Positions 24,642 through 32,687 of a DNA stretch of 59,103 nt are shown one piece after another. This stretch comes from CAZJLN01 sp964540765 (lineage in GTDB: Bacteria; Chloroflexota; Anaerolineae; Anaerolineales; Anaerolineaceae): NCBI GenBank assembly GCA_964540765.1, contig CAZINW010000010.1, positions 1 to 59,103 on the forward strand, read 5' to 3'. A program made the position numbers and the translations under genes. A model generated the notes under the pieces. The model was not told where the DNA came from. It ran no database searches and worked only from the letters and a program-made list of their open reading frames with translations. The first letter of the stretch is position 1. Each line of letters opens with the position of its first letter.

Positions 24642-26051
24642 ATGTTCATCAACCGAAACGCTGAATTAGAGCAATTGAGCCATCTATACAGTTCAGATCG
24701 TGCCGAGTTATTTGTCCTTTATGGTCGACGGCGGGTGGGAAAAACTGAATTGTTACATGCATTTTGCGCAGACAAACCACACATCTTTTTTATAGCCACA
24801 TTAAGCAGTGATTCAGAGCAATTGGCTACTTTTTCCCAGCAGATCTATGGATTCAGTCATTCTGAAGTTCCCGCTGGTTTTACATTCCCTTCCTGGGACG
24901 CAGCGTTCCAAGTACTAGCTGATTTCCCTATGCAGCCAAGACCCATAATTATCCTGGATGAATTCACTTACCTGATCAGTGGCAATAAAGCCATTCCTTC
25001 AATTTTGCAAAAAGTATGGGATGAAAAGCTAAAAAACACCAAGCTTATGCTGGTGTTGTGTGGTTCCTATATTGGTATGATGGAAACAGAGGTATTAGGA
25101 TACCAGGCACCCTTGTATGGCCGGCGAACAGCCAGCACTCTTCTTCGACCTTTAGATTTGCCTTCATCTTCGCTATTCTTTCCGCATTATTCCCATGAAG
25201 AGCAATTTTTAGCTTGGGCAATTTTAGGTGGAATGCCTTATTATCTGCGTACTTTTAGCGACAATCAAAATATTTTTTCCAATATCCGCCAGCATATTTT
25301 AGACGCACAAACAGGTGCCCTTTTCAATGAACCGCGCTTGCTGTTGATGGAAGAACTGCGGGAACCACGCAATTACTTCTCAATTTTGCGTACTGTTGCT
25401 CAAGGGCGAACTCGTTTGAATGAAATCGCGCAAGCATCTGGGGTAGGGGAAGTAACCACCGTAGCCCGCTATTTGGATATCCTTCAACAGATGCGTTTGA
25501 TCACCCGGAGTGTGCCTGCAACTGAGAACCAACCCGAAAAGAGTAAAAAAGGGATTTACCAAATCGACGATCATTTCTTACGATTTTGGTTTCGGTATAT
25601 TCAACCCAATCAAAGTGGGCTAGACCTTGGTCTAGCTGATGCAATTCTGAAACAACGCATTTTGCCAGATCTGGATCATTTTGTATCTACTGCATTTGAG
25701 GAGGCTGCAATAGCTTTCACGGCCCGATTAGCACAAACAGGTGGGTTAACCTTTCTCCCCGAACGGATTGGGGGGTGGTGGAACCGAGATGCAGAGATCG
25801 ACGTCCTGGCCATTAATCAAACAGAGAAAGCTGCCCTCGTCGGAGAGTGTAAATGGTCTGTCAATCTAGTAGGAACTAATGTTTTGGACGACCTCAAACA
25901 AAAATCGCAAGTATTGATAAAGGATTATGGAATTCAGAAAGTACAATTCGCATTATTTGCGCGTATTGGCTTTACACCCGCCTTGGAAGAAAAAGCTGGG
26001 GCCGAAGGAATACAGTTATATACGGTGGATTCACTTGTGAACTATCATTAG
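24642..26051 (+). CDS. AAA+ ATPase of the archaeal-type/DUF234 family with C-terminal nuclease-like domain
   Basis: A 469-residue STAND-like AAA ATPase. Walker A is GRRRVGKT at 28-35, and Walker B is in PIIILDEFTYL. A winged-helix region sits around EIAQASGVGEVTTVARYLDIL. The C-terminal DUF234 part has AEID (384-387) followed by GECKW (Glu402, Lys404), the E/D-(D/E)xK arrangement of PD-(D/E)XK nuclease folds. Such proteins are common in genomes with many mobile elements; roles are poorly known. The start has GGGAGG six bases upstream. It is monocistronic, next to an IS remnant, and controlled by a palindromic promoter that the protein itself or another DNA-binding protein may recognise. Confidence 0.88.
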   Translation: MFINRNAELEQLSHLYSSDRAELFVLYGRRRVGKTELLHAFCADKPHIFFIATLSSDSEQLATFSQQIYGFSHSEVPAGFTFPSWDAAFQVLADFPMQPRPIIILDEFTYLISGNKAIPSILQKVWDEKLKNTKLMLVLCGSYIGMMETEVLGYQAPLYGRRTASTLLRPLDLPSSSLFFPHYSHEEQFLAWAILGGMPYYLRTFSDNQNIFSNIRQHILDAQTGALFNEPRLLLMEELREPRNYFSILRTVAQGRTRLNEIAQASGVGEVTTVARYLDILQQMRLITRSVPATENQPEKSKKGIYQIDDHFLRFWFRYIQPNQSGLDLGLADAILKQRILPDLDHFVSTAFEEAAIAFTARLAQTGGLTFLPERIGGWWNRDAEIDVLAINQTEKAALVGECKWSVNLVGTNVLDDLKQKSQVLIKDYGIQKVQFALFARIGFTPALEEKAGAEGIQLYTVDSLVNYH

Positions 26052-26208
26052 GTTCAGATATTGTTCTAGAAAGTGGCAATTTCAATCGATTTTCGATCTG
26101 ACTCATATCGCAATACAAATGACTACTTTGTCCCCCTAGGATAAGCCCTTTTTCCTTGCTATACTCAAATTAATCTGACAACCGAATAACCTATTCTTTC
26201 AATCGTTG

Positions 26209-26265
26209 GCCGGACACTGCCTGCTGGATGCGCACATAAAAGGTGCGCGAGCACGAGTGTCCGGC
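26209..26265 (+). other. nested RNA hairpins before the TadB-like gene
   Basis: The outer stem GCCGGACAC (26209-26217)/GTGTCCGGC (26257-26265) encloses an inner stem GCGCAC (26230-26235)/GTGCGC (26243-26248), followed by TTTTGTATTT. It looks like a terminator or attenuator, 31 bases before the next start codon. A nested structure of this kind could be a small regulatory RNA or leader. Confidence 0.6.
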
Positions 26266-26295
26266 TTTTGTATTTAAAACTTACGTGGAGGATGC

Positions 26296-27147
26296 ATGAC
26301 GATATTAATTCCGGTGGTGGGTATTTTATGCACCACGTTATTCCTTTTACTGTGGTATCCGAAACAGATCAAAACAGGCAGGTTGGCTGCTCTTTACACG
26401 GTTGATTCTGCACGCTCATTGTCTTCCCTGGATCCGAAATCGCTGGAGTACAAACCTTTGGCCTCCGGGTTGAACATAAAGCCCATTACCTTTCGCTTAT
26501 TGCGCATTGCAGCTGGCGTGTGCGGAATGGTTGTCGCTTGGCTCTTTCTACCCGGACTGCCGGCGATTGTCATCGGCGGCATCCTTTTCTACATTCCTGG
26601 AGCCTGGCTTGATGATCGGGTAAAAAGTCGTGGACGAAACATCGATCAACTATTTCCCATTGCCATTGGCCGCACTGCTGCCGGGCTGCTGGCAGGTGGT
26701 TCCGTGCCGGATGTCCTTCAGCAAGTTGGAGAGTCGTTGGAGCTGGAAAAAACCAATCCGCTCACACCTGAATTTGTTCTCACCGCTTCAGAAATGCGCA
26801 TTAAGGCCCGGGTAGAAGCGCTCCGAAGTCTTGCGTCTTGCAGTCCTTCGGTGTCCCTGTCCAATCTTGCTCAATTACTGGAAGGATACACCGAGGCAGG
26901 TGGACGCGCCTATACCGGAGTTCTCACGGATATTTCTAGCCGTGTCCAACAAATCCTGATTGCCCGCAACCGTGCCCAAGCCAAAGCTGGCGATTCACTG
27001 GTCTCTGCTAAAGTGCTGCCGGTTGTCTTGATCTTTATCTTGGTTTATCTCAGCCAGTATCCAATGGTGCGCTCTTCTTTGTTCCAGGATTTCCTCTATA
27101 TTAAACTTTTACCTTTTTGTCCAATCCTTTTTGCAGGGGAATCATAA
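26296..27147 (+). CDS. orphan TadB-like type II/IV secretion F-domain protein
   Basis: A 283-residue membrane protein. An N-terminal membrane segment, a second hydrophobic pair at about 80-115, then a cytoplasmic helical domain (RNIDQLFPIAIGRTAAGLLAGGSVPDVLQQVGESL, then FVLTASEMRIKARVEALRSL) and final membrane segments, as in TadB/GspF inner-membrane platform proteins of Tad pili. The last 25 residues diverge from the usual Tad end and may reflect truncation. No tadA, tadC or pilin gene is nearby, so it cannot build a pilus alone. GTGGAGG precedes the ATG. Either a remnant of a lost cluster or a partner for genes elsewhere. Confidence 0.65.
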   Translation: MTILIPVVGILCTTLFLLLWYPKQIKTGRLAALYTVDSARSLSSLDPKSLEYKPLASGLNIKPITFRLLRIAAGVCGMVVAWLFLPGLPAIVIGGILFYIPGAWLDDRVKSRGRNIDQLFPIAIGRTAAGLLAGGSVPDVLQQVGESLELEKTNPLTPEFVLTASEMRIKARVEALRSLASCSPSVSLSNLAQLLEGYTEAGGRAYTGVLTDISSRVQQILIARNRAQAKAGDSLVSAKVLPVVLIFILVYLSQYPMVRSSLFQDFLYIKLLPFCPILFAGES

Positions 27148-27174
27148 ATCGCTTAACTTTTGATTGGATCAATA

Positions 27175-27260
27175 TAGGTTGCGGGGTGGGTGTGGGCAAG
27201 TGCAATGGGTGTATTTGTTTGCATTTAGAATATATCTGATTCGGGCATGCCCGCAACCTA
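27175..27260. repeat. 11-bp inverted repeat with long loop
   Basis: TAGGTTGCGGG (27175-27185) and CCCGCAACCTA (27250-27260) match perfectly. Flanks share AACTTTTG. It could be a mini element or an unusual terminator after the TadB-like gene. The remaining part of the 27148-27568 gap holds the dispersed repeat at 27323 and no recognisable gene. Confidence 0.5.
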
Positions 27261-27322
27261 ACTTTTGTCATTTTGAATACCATGCCAGTTCTTTTCTGGT
27301 ACGAAGTGAAGCAATCTCTTGA

Positions 27323-27398
27323 GGGCGGGTTTGTGGGCTTTTTGAGTTCAGGATCAACAAGCATGCAAACTCGCTTGCGAAAGGTTCCCACCGCCCCT
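27323..27398 (+). repeat. dispersed ~76-bp repeat, copy 1
   Basis: It starts GGGCGG and ends CCGCCCCT, so the ends can pair. The conserved centre TTGAGTTCAGGATCAACAAG is nearly identical to copy 2 at 28646-28722. Just upstream, GTCATTTTGAA and CGAAGTGAAGCAATCTC resemble a repeat type found in many bacterial genomes. Confidence 0.7.
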
Positions 27399-27568
27399 CA
27401 TTCAACCTTGATTTCGGGTACCGACAATATTCCATCGATTCAAAAACTCTGAATTGTTAATTCCGTGTTAAATCGGTGTTGGAGCAGTATGCTGGTATAA
27501 AAATAGACTATAATCCTCTTCGTTTAATTTTCTGATTATTTGTTAACAAAGGAATTGTTGAGGTCATC

Positions 27569-28594
27569 ATGGAAAACTGGGCAATGCTCCCAATCATCGT
27601 CGTAGGCGTCGCTTCACTAGCCGTATTGGTTCTGGCTGCCAACTTGGCGGTTAAAAAACTGATTGGCATTGCTGCATATTTCAACCTATCCAGCACTTTC
27701 ATGGGGATGACGGTGGTTTCGTTGGCAACCTCCATACCCGAAATCACAGCCCATTTCACTGCCTCAACCAACATTCTGACCGGTTCACTCGACTATCACA
27801 TCGGCTCTGCCATCGTTCTGGGTTCCAATATCGGCTCGGATGTCGTCCAGCAAACCTTTATATTAGGTCTGGTGGTGCTCCTGAGCGGTGAGTTGTACTT
27901 CCGCCGCTACTTCTTATGGAAGAGTATGATCCCGATGATCGCATCCACGATCATGTGCATCGTGTTGGGCATCGATGGCACTTACTCCAGGCTTGATGGC
28001 TTCATCCTCTTCGGATCATTCATCGCTTACAGCCTGTACCTTTATTTTGATGAGCGCAAGCACTATCAGAAGGAAGATAATATCCCCGAAGATGAAAAGG
28101 TTTCGGATAACATTCCGAAGAATAAAAAGCAGTTGCGTGTGGATGCTGGCGTTTCGATCCTCATGCTGGCAATCACAGTCATGGTAGCCTCCCTGGTGCT
28201 CAGCGTCACCGAGATCATCGTCAACCGCACTGGCGTCAGCGGTTCCATGATCGGGGTGGTGACCCTCGGGCTGGCATCTGCCCTGCCTGAGCTTACCACG
28301 GCACTTGCTGGCGCGCGCCATAAGGAACATGGCATTTCGCTTGGCACGCTGGTTGGGAGCAATATCACCAACCCCCTCATTGGCATTGGCGGCGGTGCGC
28401 TTATCTCAACCTATGCCGTACCCAGGCCCCTCATCCTGTGGGATCTGCCCTGGGAAGCCCTCACCGGCGCGATTTTATGGCTCATTCTTTGGTTCAACAA
28501 GGGCAGGCTCGGTAAAAAAGAGAGCATTTATTTGATGGCGATGTACTTCGTCTTTATCATCCTGCGGGCTGTTATTTTCAAAGCAGATTTTTAA
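27569..28594 (+). CDS. sodium/calcium exchanger family (CaCA) antiporter
   Basis: A 341-residue membrane antiporter with about ten membrane segments and two inverted alpha-repeats. Repeat 1 is STFMGMTVVSLATSIPEI, repeat 2 is GSMIGVVTLGLASALPEL, followed by LVGSNITNPLIGIGGGALIS. The Pro-Glu in each repeat forms the ion site. Family members exchange Ca2+ (or K+) for Na+ or H+. A charged cytoplasmic loop (residues ~165-190) separates the halves. The gene is alone and flanked by both copies of a dispersed repeat. Confidence 0.88.
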   Translation: MENWAMLPIIVVGVASLAVLVLAANLAVKKLIGIAAYFNLSSTFMGMTVVSLATSIPEITAHFTASTNILTGSLDYHIGSAIVLGSNIGSDVVQQTFILGLVVLLSGELYFRRYFLWKSMIPMIASTIMCIVLGIDGTYSRLDGFILFGSFIAYSLYLYFDERKHYQKEDNIPEDEKVSDNIPKNKKQLRVDAGVSILMLAITVMVASLVLSVTEIIVNRTGVSGSMIGVVTLGLASALPELTTALAGARHKEHGISLGTLVGSNITNPLIGIGGGALISTYAVPRPLILWDLPWEALTGAILWLILWFNKGRLGKKESIYLMAMYFVFIILRAVIFKADF

Positions 28595-28645
28595 TGCTCT
28601 CTGTTGATCAGGCGTAGTCCTGGTCGAGCTGTTCTTCATCAACAG

Positions 28646-28722
28646 GGGCGGATGCGTGGTCTATTTGAGTCCAGGATCATCAAGCATGTGAACGCACCCG
28701 CGGAACAAACAAACCGCCGCCT
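28646..28722 (+). repeat. dispersed ~76-bp repeat, copy 2
   Basis: Direct-orientation copy of 27323-27398 with GGGCGG at the start, ACCGCCGCC at the end and TTGAGTCCAGGATCATCAAG in the centre. CTGTTGAT (28601-28608) and ATCAACAG (28638-28645) just before it form an eight-pair stem. Confidence 0.7.
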
Positions 28723-28776
28723 GGCAGGGGCATGACGTGCCATGCCCGCATATCCATTTGCACCCTTCAGTATCGT

Positions 28777-30081
28777 TCAATACTGGATGGGATCTTTGGC
28801 GGTAACACGCCTCACCAGAAGCAGGACAAGCAAGCCAACCACCAGGAAAAGGATAATGGATCCTACAGCCCAGAGAAGGCCATTTTGTTCCGCCACAAGT
28901 GCGTCAAACCCATGATTGACATACCAGTTATTGGCACGGTAGGAAATTGTTCCGAAAACCAATGGACCGACAAAGGTGGAGGTGCGCCCGGCAACGGAGA
29001 GGAATCCGTAAAACTCTGCAGTTTTCGCGGCTGGGGCAAGCTGACTGACCATGGTGCGACTGACAGCCTGTGCACCAGAAAGCGAAAAGCCTGCCAGGGC
29101 ACCGACCACATAAAACCATGTGAGATCTTTTACAAAGAACAGACCTGTAACCGAGGCGATCAACATGAGCAGGGAAAAGACGATGGCTTCCTTGCTGCTT
29201 TTCTTGTCTGAAATGTGACCGAAAAGCAAAGCACCAAAAGTGCCGGTGGTCTGGATGACAATCACAAAGATGATCAGTTGGGTCTGCTCCATCCCGAAAA
29301 GCGTGGCGCCAATGATGGCAGCAAAGTCCATCAGCATCATGATGCCATCGTTGTAGATCAGAAAGGAGACCATGTACTTGACGAACTCTTTATAGTTTTT
29401 AATGGAACGGAAAGTGTGTGCCAGTTTTTTGAATGCCCGGCTGATGGTGTTTTCACCCGCCGGAATTTCTTCCGGAGCGTGCCTTTCTTCAACCCAGAGG
29501 AAGGTTGGAATGGAAGATAGCAGGTAGAAAACAGCAGTGATCAAAAACGCATAGGGGATCATCTGATTCCCGATCAATTGGATGGGCAGCAGCACAAGGA
29601 GAAGGGCAATGATACCGCCAATCATGCCAACCGCCCAACCCTTGCCTGAGACAAAGCCAATGGATTCGGGCGTGGAAACGTCCGTGAGCAGTGCGTCGTA
29701 GAAAACCTGGGCAGCACGGTAGCCCATCTCTGCCAAGATGAAAAAGAGCATGCCTGTGAACACATCGCCTTTACCTACAAAGAAGAGCAGCGCAGTAAAG
29801 ATAATGGAAATCCCGGTGAAGACCAGAAGGAATTTCTTTTTGGCTTTGGTGAAATCTGCGATCGTACCCAGGATTGGTGAGATGATGGCGACAATGACGG
29901 CGGCTACTCCAACCGAGATACCCCACAGGCGCGTACCTTCAGCGCCACCCACAACAACATTTTTAAAATAGGCGGAATAGACAGCCAGAAGAACAACTGA
30001 AGCGTAGGCGGAATTCCCAAAATCATAAAAATACCAGGACCAGCGGGATTTTCTGGTAGCCCTATCGACTTTTCTATCCAT
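28777..30081 (-). CDS. UMF1/Atg22-type MFS transporter
   Basis: A 434-residue transporter with about twelve membrane segments. The N-terminal signature SRWSWYFYDFGNSAYASVV is diagnostic of the UMF1/Atg22-like MFS branch. In fungi Atg22 exports amino acids from vacuoles; bacterial substrates are unknown. FGHISDKKSSKEA is the A-like motif between segments. No metabolic partner gene is adjacent, so the substrate cannot be inferred from context. Confidence 0.88.
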   Translation of the reverse strand: MDRKVDRATRKSRWSWYFYDFGNSAYASVVLLAVYSAYFKNVVVGGAEGTRLWGISVGVAAVIVAIISPILGTIADFTKAKKKFLLVFTGISIIFTALLFFVGKGDVFTGMLFFILAEMGYRAAQVFYDALLTDVSTPESIGFVSGKGWAVGMIGGIIALLLVLLPIQLIGNQMIPYAFLITAVFYLLSSIPTFLWVEERHAPEEIPAGENTISRAFKKLAHTFRSIKNYKEFVKYMVSFLIYNDGIMMLMDFAAIIGATLFGMEQTQLIIFVIVIQTTGTFGALLFGHISDKKSSKEAIVFSLLMLIASVTGLFFVKDLTWFYVVGALAGFSLSGAQAVSRTMVSQLAPAAKTAEFYGFLSVAGRTSTFVGPLVFGTISYRANNWYVNHGFDALVAEQNGLLWAVGSIILFLVVGLLVLLLVRRVTAKDPIQY

Positions 30082-30445
30082 GATTAACTCCTAATTTATG
30101 TGCCTGATAAATATTAATGAGCTGAAGCCATGCAAAACGTGATCAAATATTTAAGCACGAAAAAAGCAGAACGGATACGTGTTTGCCCGATGATGCAATT
30201 ATAGTGTCAGCATGATGACAAATTCTGTTTATAACACAAAAAATAATTTTCATGGCTGCGAATTTCCCGGTGTAATAGGAATTCTTGAAATGGGAAAGCG
30301 GATCACCCCAGCCTGGTTGGTGGAACAGGCGCGCATCCATAACTTTGAAATACCAGTCCCCAAATAAAGGGGGCTTGAGCCAATCTTTATGGAAAAGCTC
30401 GGATGTAAGATGGTTTGGATGGTTCCCTGCATAAGTTTCTCTGGA
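30082..30445. other. 364-base gap with an unexplained open frame
   Basis: The minus strand stays open from 30445 to 30143 in the same frame as the DUF362 gene just upstream, separated from it only by one TGA (30446-30448). The readthrough segment includes LFGDWYFKVMDARLFHQPGW. The opposite strand also reads protein-like (ILEMGKRITPAWLVEQARIH). I cannot decide which, if either, is a gene remnant. Confidence 0.3.
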
Positions 30446-31594
30446 TCAGCGTAATATTTTGCCTAAAAGCGGGGTTTTCACACTAATGGCTTCGGATGGG
30501 CAGGTTTCCTGGCAGCAGTAACAGCGAATGCACAGCTCATAATCGTAAACAGGCGGTGATTTGTGAGCACCTCCCTCAAAGGAGAGCGCTTTGGGTTTTA
30601 GTGGGCACATATCAACACAGGTGCCGCAGGTGGTGCATTTTTCCGGGTCAATCACGGGTCGGGGTGAGGACCATTGGTGCAATACTTTGTTCAGGAGACC
30701 CTTTTTAAGGGCAATGCTGCCGTGTAAGCGGTTGACCTGGAAATTTGGCATGATCAAGTCTTCCAATGGCTCTCCCAATAGTTCGATATGATCCAGGATG
30801 CCAGGGGAGAGGTTTTCAGCGGCAACCAGGGTGGGGACAAGCCGGGGCTCCAATGCCATCAAGCGCACCATGACTGCGTCCATGGCAGTGGCATCATCAG
30901 AGAAGAGCAGCAGACCGATCCTGCGGGAAGTGCCATTGCGCGGACCGTTGCCTTCCATTCCGATGACAGCATCCATCACGCACAGGCGCGGCTGCAGCAG
31001 CCGGCTGAGGTCATACAGCATCATGCCAAACTGGGTTTTATCTTTAAGGGTGGCGTGGAATTCGGACTTGACCATGCCGGGTATGCAGCCAAAGAGGTTC
31101 TTGACAGCACCGCTGACGCGCATGAGCGCGTGGGTTTTGAATTTTGGCAGGCAGACAATGCCATCCGCAGCAAGCGCTCCCTTGGCAATCAGGAACTGCT
31201 TGATGAGCATTCCTTGCGGAAAGGCAACCATCTCACCGTGTACAAAGTCCGCCAGCGGAATGGAGAGGCTTTCGGCTGCGCCTGCCAGACCGCTCAGACT
31301 GGCGGAGATGGAGGGGGGGCCAAAGGCAGGCGAGTCCCCATAGGTCAACCTGGCACCGGCAGCCAGCAAGGTTTTGCCAACGGCATGGAGAATGGCTGGG
31401 TGCGTGGCGGTGCTTTTCTCAGGGGGATCGCCAATGAGGATGTTGGGTTTAAGCAGAAGCATTTCACCCGGCGAGAAGAATGACTGGGCGTCGCCCAGCA
31501 AGTCAAAGCCGGATTTTACCGCAGAGTCCAGTTCGGTGGGGTCATAAGAGCTGCAGCGCACCAGTGCAACGCGGGGTTTGGAAAAGTTTGTCAT
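30446..31594 (-). CDS. DUF362 protein with two [4Fe-4S] ferredoxin motifs
   Basis: A 382-residue protein. The DUF362 part covers about residues 1-290 (VALVRCSSYDP at the start, LLKPNILIGDPPEKSTATHP). The C-terminus carries two cluster motifs, CTTCGTCVDMCP and CIRCYCCQETCP, each a CxxCxxCxxxCP for one [4Fe-4S] centre. DUF362 proteins occur near iron-sulfur and anaerobic metabolism genes; the reaction is unknown. Start at 31594 (MTNFSKPRV) is preferred to 31648 because it follows GGCAGGA and because the upstream residues are a poor hydrophobic extension. Confidence 0.85.
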   Translation of the reverse strand: MTNFSKPRVALVRCSSYDPTELDSAVKSGFDLLGDAQSFFSPGEMLLLKPNILIGDPPEKSTATHPAILHAVGKTLLAAGARLTYGDSPAFGPPSISASLSGLAGAAESLSIPLADFVHGEMVAFPQGMLIKQFLIAKGALAADGIVCLPKFKTHALMRVSGAVKNLFGCIPGMVKSEFHATLKDKTQFGMMLYDLSRLLQPRLCVMDAVIGMEGNGPRNGTSRRIGLLLFSDDATAMDAVMVRLMALEPRLVPTLVAAENLSPGILDHIELLGEPLEDLIMPNFQVNRLHGSIALKKGLLNKVLHQWSSPRPVIDPEKCTTCGTCVDMCPLKPKALSFEGGAHKSPPVYDYELCIRCYCCQETCPSEAISVKTPLLGKILR

Positions 31595-31690
31595 AATCCT
31601 GCCGTAAGCAATAATTAATGCTGAAATAATAACACAATAAAAAAACACCTGCGATTTAAATATAAATTGGAGGAAATATATGTCAATGTT

Positions 31691-31709
31691 TCTGCAGCAT
31701 CAAATGTGG
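31691..31709 (+). repeat. left copy of a 19-bp direct repeat bracketing the 31.7-43.3 kb segment
   Basis: TCTGCAGCATCAAATGTGG matches TCTGCAACATCAAATGTGG at 43289-43307 in 18 of 19 positions and in the same orientation. Possible attachment site or insertion-sequence end. Confidence 0.6.
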
Positions 31710-31724
31710 AATTACGTAATGCCT

Positions 31725-31778
31725 CAAAATAAAATGTTACTTTGCTGGTATCGTTGGCTCAAATAAGAATGTTACTTT
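31725..31778 (+). repeat. duplicated 19-mer, likely insertion-sequence end
   Basis: CAAAATAAAATGTTACTTT (31725-31743) recurs as CAAATAAGAATGTTACTTT (31760-31778), 16 of 19 identical, period 35. Repeated sites like these at the edge of a transposase remnant suggest transposase-binding sites of an IS end. Confidence 0.5.
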
Positions 31779-31857
31779 ATGATCTTCCACAGTTTACCTA
31801 CATTCGTGTCTATTAGATTGCGAAGGATCACGGGATTGAGTTGAACATAGCTATTCA

Positions 31858-32298
31858 TCAACTTTGCCTTATCCTCAAATGATATGTTATCCGAAGCAAG
31901 AACCCGGCGGTAAGGTGTTGCAGCCTGATCATACTTTCACTTTGCGTGCTTCGCATGATCAATTTTCCGTCAATGTGGACTTTATCAACGAGCTTGAGAA
32001 CGGGTTGGAAGAAATTCACATAAAGACGCAGGTCAGCATAAATAGCATCCAGTAGAATTTGTTCCTCCTGCGTTTCAAGGCGATCATAACCGACTGTTCG
32101 ACGCACCACAGACCAATCCTTCTGTTCGACATGGGCTTGATCATTCTTTTGATAGGCACGCGAACGGGTAAAGGTAACCTTTTCCGCCAGGCAGTAGCGG
32201 TAAAGCATGTCGTTGATGAATTCACTGCCGTTGTCTGAGTCAATGCCGAGGAGAGGGAAGGGTAAACGTGTGCGCATGGCTGAAATCGCATCAGACAC
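31858..32298 (-). mobile_element. integrase-core transposase, 3' remnant
   Basis: A 146-codon frame with LGIDSDNGSEFINDMLYRYC, then TRSRAYQKNDQAHVEQKDWS and VVRRTVGYDRLET, the second half of an rve-type DDE transposase (the Asp and Glu catalytic regions). The 5' half is missing. It abuts another transposase fragment reading the other way at about 32290. Confidence 0.8.
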
Positions 32299-32516
32299 GG
32301 GAGGCTATTGAGGCGCATCTCACCATTGTTTTCGCGGCATTGGCGATCAGCAAAAACATTGAGCGAAAGACCGGGATCAGCATTAAACAGTTTGTAAAAC
32401 TGCTTCGGCCAATCCGTTCAAGTATCGTGATGTTCAATGGAAAAGAGATTCTGGCTGAATCGATAGTCCCAGAGCCTGTATCAGAGGTGCTAAAAAGGTT
32501 GTATCGGGGACACTAA
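32268..32516 (+). mobile_element. IS1634/IS4-like transposase C-terminal remnant
   Basis: An 82-codon frame with HQTREAIEAHLTIVFAALAI and IERKTGISIKQFVKLLRPI, the C-terminal region of IS1634-type transposases, ending normally near 32516. Its upstream part has been replaced by the oppositely oriented integrase-core remnant; the join lies near 32285-32300. Confidence 0.75.
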
Positions 32517-32687
32517 AATGAGCAAGTCGGGTACTAATCTGGTTGCATTTTGTTGGGCAACACTTGTAAACCCCTTTAAAACTCAGAAGTATGAGTGCTT
32601 CATTATTTGTTATTGCCAACTGTTAGAGAACACTATTCTTTTCCCGTAAGTTTCTCTTCTCCATCCCAGAAGAGTTTTCGAATTATT

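Noticed and set aside
30788..31483. 231-codon plus-strand frame opposite the DUF362 gene
   Set aside because: Antisense shadow; the minus strand has intact ferredoxin motifs and a ribosome site.
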